DNA of 58,013 bases from assembly GCA_022827345.1 (NCBI GenBank), contig JAJDTB010000014.1, forward strand, positions 1 through 58,013, in the 5' to 3' direction. This document shows positions 1 to 8,166 of the stretch, piece by piece; position 1 is the first letter of the stretch, and each line of letters starts with the position of its first letter. The stretch comes from Gemmatimonadota bacterium. GTDB taxonomy: Bacteria; Gemmatimonadota; Gemmatimonadetes; Longimicrobiales; Gaopeijiaceae. The notes below the pieces were generated by a model that made no database searches, had not been told where the DNA came from, and was given only the letters and a program-made list of their open reading frames with translations. The position numbers were made by a program, and so were the translations under genes.

Positions 1-1
1 G

Positions 2-136
2 ATTGCCGGCAAGATGTCCCTGGCGCGGAAGACAATCGAAAACTACCGTGCCCGCCTCAAGGAGAAACTTGGGTTGCGCGACCGGTCGGACTGGGTGGAC
101 TTGGCGCTCAAGTCGGGCTTGCTGCTGGACGAGTAG
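2..136 (+). CDS. C-terminal fragment of a LuxR/FixJ-type DNA-binding response regulator (partial)
   Basis: The frame is open from the window edge and ends at a TAG, giving 44 residues. They match the last helices of a LuxR-type helix-turn-helix: a recognition helix containing SLARKTIENYRARLKEKLG, followed by RSDWVDLALKSGLL. Proteins of this type usually carry an N-terminal receiver domain and bind promoter DNA as dimers, but that part lies outside the window. The gene converges on the sugar kinase that ends at 394, so it is not obviously in the muropeptide operon. Family assignment is fairly secure despite the short length; target and partner kinase are unknown. Confidence 0.75.
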   Translation: MAGKMSLARKTIENYRARLKEKLGLRDRSDWVDLALKSGLLLDE

Positions 137-317
137 GAACAAGGTAGAGTACGCCCGCATCCGCTCGTACCACCCTCCGAATTCCCGCCATTTGGTCACG
201 ATTTCCCCGCTGTGCGCGGGCGGCGAGGTCAGATTTGGTCTGAGGGCAGGAAACGCAGATCGCGCAGTCCAGGTTGAACTTACGTCATTCCCTGCCGTGA
301 TTCAGTCCACCGGTAGT

Positions 318-387
318 CTGCCAAAATGGCAGGAGATGATTCTGCCAGAATGGCAGGACATGCCCAAGAACCTGCCAGAATGGCAGG
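318..387. repeat. Three copies of a 16-bp palindromic element, CTGCCA-nAA-TGGCAGG
   Basis: Copies lie at 318-333, 342-357 and 372-387. Each has inverted arms CTGCCA/TGGCAG around a 3-base centre (AAA in the first, GAA in the other two), with the following G also conserved. Start-to-start spacings are 24 and 30 bp. They sit in the 257-bp intergenic stretch between two convergent genes (stops at 136 and 394), where no gene start lies downstream on either strand. They could be operators of a gene I cannot see, transcription-stopping hairpins, or protein-binding sites. The rest of 137-393 shows no credible ORF or RNA. Confidence 0.8.
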
Positions 388-393
388 AGTGCG

Positions 394-1350
394 TCAGTCG
401 CGCGCCGTTCGGATCGCGTTCTTCAGCGCCCCGCGCTCCGGGATGACCGGCCCGGGGTGAACCCCGCAACCCAACCCCGCCGCCATCTCCGATGCGGCTT
501 CGCTCAGCACGCTCCCCTCCCGGACGAGCCCGCCGACAAAGGCGACGACGGGACGACCTTTCCACCCCGGCGACCGCTCGAGCACGGCCTCCAGATGCAA
601 GCGGATGGCGCCGAGCGCCCTGTGCACGATCCGGGCCGCGACGGTGTCCCCCGCGCGGGCCTCCCCGGCCACGAGTACCGACAGCGCGGCAATCTCGCCC
701 TTCCCGGTCCGCGCGGCCCACCCCACCAGGTCACGCGGCGCGTTTACCCCGATCGCCTCCTGAAGCACCTCGCTGAGCGACGTGCGCGGCTCCCTCCCGT
801 CGCTTGTCCGCATGACGGCGCGCAGGCCGTCCAGGCCGATCCTGTAGCCGCTGCCCTCGTCGCCCAGCAGGTGACCCCACCCCCCGACCTGCACCACCTT
901 GCCGCCGGGCGTCACGGCGCGGACGGACGACCCGGTTCCCACCACGCAGAGGATGCCGGGCCCGTCCCCGAAGGCGTCGGCGTGCGCGGCTTCCACATCG
1001 CTGCCGACGGCGACCTGGTGCGCCAGCCCCGCCTCCCGCAGCCCGGCCTCGACCGCCTCGCGCGCACGCGCTTGCCCTGCACCCGCCAGCCCGGCCCACA
1101 GGCCCCGTGCCGGGAGCGTGACGTTCGCGGCAACCGCCGCCGCGCGCACCACCGCCGCAACCGAGGCAACCGCGCGATCCGGATCGGCCGGGTCGATCAG
1201 TCCGGGGCCGCCGTCCGCCGCGCCGAGTTCGCGGCCGCGCGCATCGCCGACGAGGGCGCGGGAACGCGTACCGCCGCCATCGACGCCGACCCACCAGTCG
1301 CGGGCGCTCACCTCGCCGCGCCCGTCACCATCCCGGGCGACCGATTCCAT
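394..1350 (-). CDS. BadF/BadG/BcrA-type ATPase, probable N-acetyl-amino-sugar kinase (MurK/NagK-like)
   Basis: This 318-residue protein has the ASKHA-fold phosphate loop at about residues 22-30 (VGVDGGGTRS). It also has the internal GTGSS segment after the DVEAAHADAF stretch, and a late FVGGLV glycine-rich motif. That is the layout of the BadF/BadG/BcrA/BcrD family, which includes eukaryotic-type GlcNAc kinase and clostridial MurK, a MurNAc/GlcNAc kinase. It would phosphorylate an imported amino sugar in the cytoplasm. It is the last gene of the minus-strand operon, 33 bp after the SSF transporter, with a GAGG ribosome site before the ATG. The context of NagZ- and NamZ-type hydrolases supports MurNAc or GlcNAc as substrate; that specificity is inference. 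Confidence 0.82.
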   Translation of the reverse strand: MESVARDGDGRGEVSARDWWVGVDGGGTRSRALVGDARGRELGAADGGPGLIDPADPDRAVASVAAVVRAAAVAANVTLPARGLWAGLAGAGQARAREAVEAGLREAGLAHQVAVGSDVEAAHADAFGDGPGILCVVGTGSSVRAVTPGGKVVQVGGWGHLLGDEGSGYRIGLDGLRAVMRTSDGREPRTSLSEVLQEAIGVNAPRDLVGWAARTGKGEIAALSVLVAGEARAGDTVAARIVHRALGAIRLHLEAVLERSPGWKGRPVVAFVGGLVREGSVLSEAASEMAAGLGCGVHPGPVIPERGALKNAIRTARD

Positions 1351-1383
1351 CCGGCCGCCTCGGGACCGGCGCCGGCCGCCGGG

Positions 1384-2811
1384 TCACTGCCGCCGCCGCA
1401 GGAGCGACCCCACCGCCATCGTCACCACCAGCCCGATGAAGACGAACCAGGGCCACGCCACCGCATCGCGGGCCAGCGCCCAGATCGCCACCACGGTGCC
1501 CACGCCGGCGGTCATGCCGACGAGCGCGCCGGTCTGGCTGACCCGCCGCGTGAGGACGCCCAGGGCGAAGGCGCCGAGCAGCCCGCCGTACGCCATCGAG
1601 GCCGCCGCGAGAGCCACCTCCACCGCCGCCGTTCCGCGCGAGAGCGGGATGAAGACGATCGCGCCGGCGATGAGGAGCCCCGCCCAGACCAGCGTGAAGA
1701 CCTTGCCCGCGATCATCGCCGAGCGGTCGTCCCTGCGGCCGGTGAGCGGGCCCCAGAAGTCGTAGGCGCTCGCCGACGCGAGCGAGTTGATCGACGAGGA
1801 GAGCGACGACATGGCGGCCGCGAAGACGCCCGCGATGAGGAGGCCGCGCAGCCCGGTCGGCATCTCGTCGATTATGAAGCGCGCGAAGATCTCGTCGGAG
1901 CTGTCGAAGGCGCGGGCCTCGAAGAAGACCCAGAGGCCGAGGCCGACGAGTAGGAAGAGCGCGAACTGGAAGATCACGGCGATGCCGGAGCCGATCAGGG
2001 CGCGCTGGCTGTGGCGGACATCGCGGCAGGTCAGCAGGCGCTGCACGATGAGCTGGTCGGTGCCGTGCGACGCCATCGACAGGAACCCGCCGCCCACGAG
2101 GCCCGCCCAGAAGGTGTATGCGACCGCGGGCGAGGCCGAGAAGTCGAGGGTAGCCAGCTTGCCGGCCGACCCGGCCTGATCGAGGATCGCGGCCCATCCC
2201 CCCTCGACCGCGCCCTGCAGGAGCAGCAGCGCGATGAGGCCGCCGCCGACGTAGAGCACCATCTGCAACGCATCCACCCAGACCACCGCCTTGATGCCGC
2301 CGTAGTACGTGTAGACCAGCGTCGCGGCGCCGATCACCAGAATCGACACCGGGTACGACCAGCCGGTGATGAGCGCGAGCGGGATCGCGGTGGCGAAGAG
2401 GCGGACCGAGTCGGCGAGCAGGCGCGTGACCATGAAGACGCCCGAGGCGTAGCGGCGCGCGGCGGTGCCGAAGCGGGTTTCGAGGAGGGCGTAGGCGGTC
2501 GAGAGTTCGCCCTTGTAGTACGCCGGCAGGAGGATGCGCGCGACGACGATGCGGCCGGCGAGGTAGCCCAGCGCGAGCTGCAGGAAGGCGAGCGTGCCGA
2601 GGTAGGCGATGCCGGGGATGGAGAGGAAGGTGAGGGTCGAGGTTTCCGTCGCGACGACCGAGAGCATGACCGCCCACCAGGGCAGGTTGCGGCTGCCGAG
2701 GAAGTAGTCGCTGCCGCCGCGGTTGGCCCGGCCGAGCCAGGCGCCCCAGGCGGTGACGGCCACGATGTACAGGATGAGGACGGTGAGGTCGGTGCCGCCG
2801 AAGGTGGTCAT
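1384..2811 (-). CDS. Sodium:solute symporter (SSF/SLC5 family), putative amino-sugar importer
   Basis: This 475-residue integral membrane protein has about 13 hydrophobic helices. It carries SSF hallmarks: an N-terminal YFLGSRNLPWWAV segment, TYYGGIKAVVWVDALQ in the middle, and a late AMSSLSSSINSLAS helix. Such proteins use the sodium gradient to import sugars, amino acids or related small molecules. The ATG chosen at 2811 overlaps the stop of the upstream hydrolase by 4 bp (ATGA, 2808-2811), which indicates translational coupling; a longer open frame upstream is only overlap with that gene. Its place between the cell-wall hydrolases and a BadF-type kinase suggests uptake of MurNAc, GlcNAc or a disaccharide. 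The substrate is inferred from context only. Confidence 0.85.
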   Translation of the reverse strand: MTTFGGTDLTVLILYIVAVTAWGAWLGRANRGGSDYFLGSRNLPWWAVMLSVVATETSTLTFLSIPGIAYLGTLAFLQLALGYLAGRIVVARILLPAYYKGELSTAYALLETRFGTAARRYASGVFMVTRLLADSVRLFATAIPLALITGWSYPVSILVIGAATLVYTYYGGIKAVVWVDALQMVLYVGGGLIALLLLQGAVEGGWAAILDQAGSAGKLATLDFSASPAVAYTFWAGLVGGGFLSMASHGTDQLIVQRLLTCRDVRHSQRALIGSGIAVIFQFALFLLVGLGLWVFFEARAFDSSDEIFARFIIDEMPTGLRGLLIAGVFAAAMSSLSSSINSLASASAYDFWGPLTGRRDDRSAMIAGKVFTLVWAGLLIAGAIVFIPLSRGTAAVEVALAAASMAYGGLLGAFALGVLTRRVSQTGALVGMTAGVGTVVAIWALARDAVAWPWFVFIGLVVTMAVGSLLRRRQ

Positions 2812-5800
2812 GGCGTGTGGGGCTCGCGGGGGGCAGGCGGGGTGTCGGTGATCGCGCGGGCGACGCGGTCGTGGACGCCGCGGCGGAGCGGGATGTGCCT
2901 GGAGTTGTCGCGGGTGGGGTTGACGCGGTTGGTGAGTAGGACGACGGCGAGTTCCTGCGTGGGGTCGATCCAGATCGAGGTGCCGGTGTAGCCGGTGTGG
3001 CCGAAGGAGCGGGCCGAGAAGTAGTCGCCGGCGGAGGAGCGGGCGGAGGGGGTGTCCCAGCCGATCGCGCGGGTCGAGGCGGGAGACTGGCGGCGGGTGA
3101 TGCGGTCGACCCAGCCGGGGGCGAAGATGGCGACGGGGGAGAAGCGGGGGCGGTGGCAGGGCAGGCCCGAGACGCGGTCGGCACGGCAGGGGCCGGCGAT
3201 GCCGCGGTCGAGCATCATCTGGGTGAAGACGGCGAGATCGCGGGCCGAGCTGAAGAGTCCGGCGTGCCCGGCGACGCCGCCGATGGCGTGCGCGTTTTCG
3301 TCGTGGACGACGCCGTGCACGTGGTAGCCTCGGTAGCCCTCGTCGAGCTCGGTGGTGGCGACGCGGTGCCATTGGGCCGGGTCGGGCGCGAAGCCGGTGT
3401 CGGCCATGCCGAGGGGGCGCCAGACCTCGTCCGTGAGGAAGTCGTCGAGGGGGCGGCCGGTGACGGCTTCGACGATGAAGGCGATGGTCATGAGGCCGAT
3501 GTCGGAGTAGACGGTGCTGTCGCCGGGGGGGTAGTCGAGCGGGAGGGCGGCGATGGCGTCCTCGTAGGCGTCGCGGCCTTCCATTTCGAGGAAGAAGCGG
3601 CGGAAGGGGGGCAGGCCGCCCTGGTGGACGAGGAGGTGGCGGATGGTGACCCCGGATTTGGCCGGGTCGCCGGCGCCCCACCAGGGGAGGTGGTCGGTGA
3701 CACGGTCGTCCAGCGAGATGGCGCCGCGCTGGGCGAGGATGATGGCGGCCGAGGTGGTGCCGACGACCTTGGTCAGGGAGGCCATATCGAAGATCGAGGC
3801 CGGGGTGACGGGGGGCGCGGCTTCGTCGTGGTCGAGCCGCCCGTAGCCGCGCAGCCGCACGATCTGGCCGCGGCGGACGACGGCCAGGGCCGCGCCGGAG
3901 GCGGCGGAATCGGCGAGGGCGGCCAGGATGAAGTCGTCCAGGGCGGCGAGGGAGTCGGCGTCGAGGGCGACGCGGGCGGGGTCGACCTCGCGGGGGGAGA
4001 TGACGGCGCGGCCTGAGCGGCAGAAGGTGCCGGCGAGGTCGGGGGGGTCAGCGGGGGGGGTGGCGGGGTCGGGGGGGGCGTCGGGGTCGCCGGGGGTGGC
4101 GGGGTCGGGCGGCGGCTCGGTGAGTGCGCCTGCGGGAGTGCGGTCGGCGCAGGCGGGGATGGATGTGGATGGACGCCAGCGGCCGGGGCCACCGGTGGCG
4201 GCGGCGGGCCCGGCATCGGCGCCAGCCGGCCGGGTTCGGGCGCCCGGCACGAATCCGGCTTCCTGGAGCGGGTCGATGGCGGCGTCGGATCGCACGGCGG
4301 TAACAGAGCGCGCGGCGCGGTCAAGACCATCGCCAATGCGGTGGAGCGGCGGGATAGACACGGGCAGGCGTCCCGAGATGGACGCGCGGCCGGTGATCGC
4401 CCTGGCCGCGGCCCGTTGCGACACCTCCCAGCCGCCCCACGCCGCCATGTAGGCGCCGGCCCTGGGGAAGGCCGAGAGCAGGTACGGGTTACCGAAGGAG
4501 ACGACCACGGAACCTGTGCCTTCGAGTCGGCTCAGGCCCTCGACGAATGCGCGGAAGGCGGCGGGGACGCCCACCGAGCCCGCACCGGAGCGTGGGGAGA
4601 CGTACGCCCCGACCACGACGGCGTCGACCGCACGGGCATGGTGCAGAAGCGAATCGTAGACGGTCCAGGGCGTGTCGGGGCCGACCCGGGCGGTGGAGAG
4701 ACGCACCGCCGACGTTGTCGTCAGGGTGGTGTTGAAGGTCCTGCCGGCGAGGAGATCGTCCGGGCGGGCGTAGGTGACGCTCAGGACCGCCGCCATGGGC
4801 GAGATGGGGATGACCCCGCGCCCGTCGCGCACCAGGGTGAGGGAGGCCGCGGCTGCCCGGTCGGCGACGGCGCGGTGTTCTGCCGTGCCCACGCGGGTCG
4901 CGACGGTCGCCGGATCGACCAGGCGGCTCCGGTGCAGGCCCAGCCTGGCCTTCGCTTCGAGGAGGCGGCGCACCGAGAGGTCGACCCGGGCGCGGCTGAC
5001 CCGTCCCGACTCCACCGCCTCCGTGACGGCCTCCACGGCCGCGCCGATGCCGTCCGGCGCCAGCACCACGTCCGACCCGGCCTCCAGCGCCACCACCGCC
5101 GCCTCGCCCGCCCCGTATCCGTCGGTGATCGCGCCCATGCGCAGCGCGTCGGTGAAGAGGATGCCGCCGAAGTCCATCTCGTCGCGCAGCACTTCGGTCA
5201 TGAAGTACGGCGACATGGTGGCCGGCCGATCGTCGCCCAGCACTCCCGGCACCGCGACGTGCGCGGTCATGACCGCGTCCACCCCCGCATCGACCGCCAT
5301 GCGGAAGGGGAGCAGCTCTACCCGGTCCATGCGATCCCGGTCGGCGCCGATCACCGGCAGCTCGATGTGCGAATCCGTCCGCGTGTCGCCGTGCCCCGGG
5401 AAGTGCTTGGCGGTGCTGAGCGCCCCGCCCGCCCGCGCGCCCCGGATGAAGGCCGCGCCGAGCCGCCCCACCGCCTCGGGATCCTCGCCCAGGGAACGGG
5501 TGTTGATGACGGGGTTGTCGGGGTTGCTGTTCACGTCGAGCACCGGTGCGAACAGCCAGTGCACGCCCACCGCGCGCGCCTCTTCCGCCGTGATCCGCCC
5601 GTATTCGAAGGCCAGTTCTTCGTCGCCGGCCGCGCCGAAGGCCATGGTGGGCGGGAAGCTCGTGCCGCCGCCCTGAGGCAACAGCGACGGAAGCGCATAG
5701 CTGTGGTTGATGCGCATCCCGGGGCCGCCGTTCTCGAAGTCCGCCGTGACCAGGAGCGGCACCCGGGCGCGCGACTGGAGGCGATTCAGCTTGGCCACGT

Positions 5801-6128
5801 AGGCGTCGGGGACCCCGATCGAGATCGAGACGCCCCCCAGTCCTTCTTCCACCCACCCAAGCAGCTCCTGGAAGTCCGCGTCGCTCTCGGATGCGTAGCC
5901 CCCCGGAATCCAGGGTATCACCAGTTGGGCGACGGCTTCGCGAAGGGTCAGGCCCGCGAGGGTCTCATCCACCCACTGGCGGGCCTGTGCATCCAGTTGA
6001 GCATTCGATGCGACGAGCGCCGGGCCGGGGGACACGCCGGCGGCAGGATCCGACAGCGCGGAGTTGGCGGCACTCGTGCAGGACGCCAGGACGGCCGCCA
6101 GCCCTGCGGCGACGAACGCCCTCGTCAA
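2808..6128 (-). CDS. Fusion lipoprotein: GH3 beta-N-acetylglucosaminidase (NagZ-like) plus serine beta-lactamase/AmiE-like domain
   Basis: This 1106-residue protein starts with a lipoprotein signal (LASC, cysteine 16). A complete two-domain GH3 unit follows. It has the NagZ motif KHFPGHGDTRTDSH, whose Asp-His pair is the family's acid/base dyad, and a TDALRMGA segment carrying the nucleophile Asp. After a Pro/Asp-rich linker (roughly residues 650-700) comes a serine beta-lactamase-fold domain with SLTK at 784-787, a YSD motif and HTG at 1044-1046. In Bacillus, separate NagZ and AmiE (a beta-lactamase-related MurNAc-L-Ala amidase) act together on muropeptides; here both would be tethered in one chain. 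The TTG start overlaps the upstream stop (TTGA, 6125-6128). Amidase specificity is inferred; an esterase or D-peptidase is possible. Confidence 0.87.
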   Translation of the reverse strand: MTRAFVAAGLAAVLASCTSAANSALSDPAAGVSPGPALVASNAQLDAQARQWVDETLAGLTLREAVAQLVIPWIPGGYASESDADFQELLGWVEEGLGGVSISIGVPDAYVAKLNRLQSRARVPLLVTADFENGGPGMRINHSYALPSLLPQGGGTSFPPTMAFGAAGDEELAFEYGRITAEEARAVGVHWLFAPVLDVNSNPDNPVINTRSLGEDPEAVGRLGAAFIRGARAGGALSTAKHFPGHGDTRTDSHIELPVIGADRDRMDRVELLPFRMAVDAGVDAVMTAHVAVPGVLGDDRPATMSPYFMTEVLRDEMDFGGILFTDALRMGAITDGYGAGEAAVVALEAGSDVVLAPDGIGAAVEAVTEAVESGRVSRARVDLSVRRLLEAKARLGLHRSRLVDPATVATRVGTAEHRAVADRAAAASLTLVRDGRGVIPISPMAAVLSVTYARPDDLLAGRTFNTTLTTTSAVRLSTARVGPDTPWTVYDSLLHHARAVDAVVVGAYVSPRSGAGSVGVPAAFRAFVEGLSRLEGTGSVVVSFGNPYLLSAFPRAGAYMAAWGGWEVSQRAAARAITGRASISGRLPVSIPPLHRIGDGLDRAARSVTAVRSDAAIDPLQEAGFVPGARTRPAGADAGPAAATGGPGRWRPSTSIPACADRTPAGALTEPPPDPATPGDPDAPPDPATPPADPPDLAGTFCRSGRAVISPREVDPARVALDADSLAALDDFILAALADSAASGAALAVVRRGQIVRLRGYGRLDHDEAAPPVTPASIFDMASLTKVVGTTSAAIILAQRGAISLDDRVTDHLPWWGAGDPAKSGVTIRHLLVHQGGLPPFRRFFLEMEGRDAYEDAIAALPLDYPPGDSTVYSDIGLMTIAFIVEAVTGRPLDDFLTDEVWRPLGMADTGFAPDPAQWHRVATTELDEGYRGYHVHGVVHDENAHAIGGVAGHAGLFSSARDLAVFTQMMLDRGIAGPCRADRVSGLPCHRPRFSPVAIFAPGWVDRITRRQSPASTRAIGWDTPSARSSAGDYFSARSFGHTGYTGTSIWIDPTQELAVVLLTNRVNPTRDNSRHIPLRRGVHDRVARAITDTPPAPREPHTP

Positions 6129-8029
6129 TTGATGGCCGCCCCGCTGCGCGCCGGAATCTGCAGTCCGTCACCGATCCTGAAGGTGCCGATTCGGGTGGGC
6201 GCCCGTCCGGTCACGTCGATCCGTCCGAGAATGGCGTCCACCGCCGCCCGCTCCGCCACCGGGACGCCCGACCACGCGGTCAGGTACGTCCCCACATCCG
6301 GGAATTCGGAGAGCAGGTACGGGTTGCCGAACGCGACCACGATCGAGGGCCTGCCCAGGCGGGCCAGATCGCGCACGAATTCGAGCGCCGCCTCGGGGAG
6401 CGCGACCGATCCGGACGCGGTCCTTACCCCCACGTGGAGGGATACCACCGTAAGGTTCATCTGCCGCGCCCGGGCGAGAACCTGGTTGTACTCCACCCGG
6501 GTCGTCCCGGGCTCGACGTAGGCTGTCCGCAGGCGGCGATACGTCTGCCTCAGCGAGGTGTTGAAGGCGCGGCCCGCGCGCAGATCGGTCGGCCGGCGAT
6601 AGGTGACCGAATACACGCTGGCAGTCGGCGTTCCTGCCAGCGGCAACAATTCGCGCTCGTCCTTGAGTACGGTGACGGAGCGGTTGGCGACCCGGCGGGC
6701 CACTGCCGTGTGCGCCTGCACGCCTACCACCCGGCGCACCCGGGCGATGTCGACTGTGCGAGCGCGGTCCAGACCCAGCTTTTCCTTGGCCCGCAGGATG
6801 CGCAGCACCGAGCGATCGATCCGCTCCTCGGTCATGCGCCCGGACTCGACCGCCTCGACGATGCCGTTTCGGGCCGCCCCGACATCGGGCGGCATGAGGA
6901 TCACGTCGGCGCCCGCTTCAAGCGCGCGCACCGCCGCCTCACCGCGCCCGAACAACCTGTCCACGGCGGCCATGTCCATCGCGTCGGTGACCACCAGGCC
7001 GCCGAATCCCATCTCGTCGCGCAGCAGTTCCGTCAGGACGGCGGGGGCCAGGGTGGCCGGCGTGCGGGCTCCGGTGATCTCGGGAACGGTGATGTGCGCC
7101 GTCATCACCGCACCCAGTCCCACTTCGACCGCGCGGCGGAAGGGGAGCAGCTCCACCGAGTCCATGCGCTCGCGGCTGACCCGGATGACCGGCAGCGCGA
7201 TGTGCGAATCCACCTCGGTGTCGCCGTGCCCCGGGAAGTGCTTGGCCGTTGCGATCGCCCCGTGGTCCTGCACGCCCCGGACGAAGGCGGCGCCGAGAGC
7301 GCTCACGCGCTGCGGATCCTCCCCGAAGGAACGAACGTTGATGACGGGGTTCTCGGGGTTGTTGTTGACGTCGAGAACGGGCGCGAAGGGCACGTGAACG
7401 CCGATCGCGCGGGCTTCGAGCGCGGTCACCCGCCCCATCTCGTAGGCCATTCCGGGATCGCCCGACGCGCCCACCGCCATGAGGGCCGGGAACCTCGTCG
7501 CGCCGCCGAGCCAGATGTTGGTCGGCGCGTGCACGACCCCGTCGAAGCGGAAGCCGGCGCCCGCCTCGAGATCCGCGCCGACCAGAAGAGGCAGATCCGA
7601 GAGCGTCTGCAGCCAGTTGAGCTTGGCGGCCACCTCCGTCGGAGATCCCACCGAGACGATTATGCCGCCGACCTGGTGCGTCTCCACGAAGGCCCGGGCC
7701 CGCCTCGCCGCCGACGATCCCTGGGGAGCGAAATCGCCGAGCAGGAACGGCATCATCAGCTGGCTGACCTTCTCTTCCAGCGTCAGCGACTCCAGGGTGC
7801 GCACCGCCCAGCTCCGTCCGTCGTACCAGGCGTCGCCGGCGGGATCCAGGCGGTACGGCGTCGGCAGGAGTCCGGCATCGTTCGGACGGTCCGGCGTCGC
7901 GGCCGTGGGTTCCTCGACAACAGTGTCTTCCGGTCCTCCGGGCAACGGTCGCCCCGAGAGCCCCGCACATCCGGCGAGGACGGGAAGGAGGAGCGCGACG
8001 AGGACCCGAAGCGCTGGCCGGGCGAGCAT
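6125..8029 (-). CDS. nagZ: GH3 family beta-N-acetylglucosaminidase lipoprotein (NagZ-like)
   Basis: From the ATG at 8029 the protein has 634 residues and begins with a classic lipoprotein signal (MLARPALRVLVALLLPVLAGC). The frame stays open upstream to a TTG at 8098, but that would put an extra 23 polar residues before the signal, so the ATG is preferred. The GH3 catalytic domain carries KHFPGHGDTEVDSH and the nucleophile segment VVTDAMDMAAV; a GH3 C-terminal domain (AFGNPYLLSEFP) follows, as in Bacillus NagZ. It would remove terminal GlcNAc from muropeptides outside the inner membrane. First gene of the operon, divergent from namZ across about 137 bp, and paralogous to the GH3 half of the next gene. 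Confidence 0.87.
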   Translation of the reverse strand: MLARPALRVLVALLLPVLAGCAGLSGRPLPGGPEDTVVEEPTAATPDRPNDAGLLPTPYRLDPAGDAWYDGRSWAVRTLESLTLEEKVSQLMMPFLLGDFAPQGSSAARRARAFVETHQVGGIIVSVGSPTEVAAKLNWLQTLSDLPLLVGADLEAGAGFRFDGVVHAPTNIWLGGATRFPALMAVGASGDPGMAYEMGRVTALEARAIGVHVPFAPVLDVNNNPENPVINVRSFGEDPQRVSALGAAFVRGVQDHGAIATAKHFPGHGDTEVDSHIALPVIRVSRERMDSVELLPFRRAVEVGLGAVMTAHITVPEITGARTPATLAPAVLTELLRDEMGFGGLVVTDAMDMAAVDRLFGRGEAAVRALEAGADVILMPPDVGAARNGIVEAVESGRMTEERIDRSVLRILRAKEKLGLDRARTVDIARVRRVVGVQAHTAVARRVANRSVTVLKDERELLPLAGTPTASVYSVTYRRPTDLRAGRAFNTSLRQTYRRLRTAYVEPGTTRVEYNQVLARARQMNLTVVSLHVGVRTASGSVALPEAALEFVRDLARLGRPSIVVAFGNPYLLSEFPDVGTYLTAWSGVPVAERAAVDAILGRIDVTGRAPTRIGTFRIGDGLQIPARSGAAIN

Positions 8030-8166
8030 GCGCGGGACGAAGAGAAGCCCAGCCGGATTTCGCTCGGGGTTTCGGGTCACGGAACAGCTCTGCGCCAAGT
8101 GTTGGGAGGTCAGCCGCTATCTTGAAAGGTAATCCGAATCACCTGACCCGGGGGAGTGCCCACGCG

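Noticed and set aside
318..387. CRISPR array or sigma-54 promoter
   Set aside because: Only three 16-bp palindromes with 8- and 14-bp gaps, far from CRISPR geometry; the GG/GC spacing of sigma-54 sites does not fit and no gene lies downstream.
3..446. 147-residue plus-strand frame at the left edge running through the palindrome array
   Set aside because: It is out of frame with the LuxR tail, crosses repeats and the end of the kinase gene, and resembles no protein.
457..1953. 498-residue plus-strand open frame opposite the kinase and transporter
   Set aside because: Its translation is Arg/Pro/Ala-rich without domains and mirrors GC-rich codons of well-recognised minus-strand genes.
8030..8166. 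Divergent promoters between nagZ and namZ
   Set aside because: A promoter pair must exist here, but I could not find -35/-10 boxes at acceptable spacing, so none is called.
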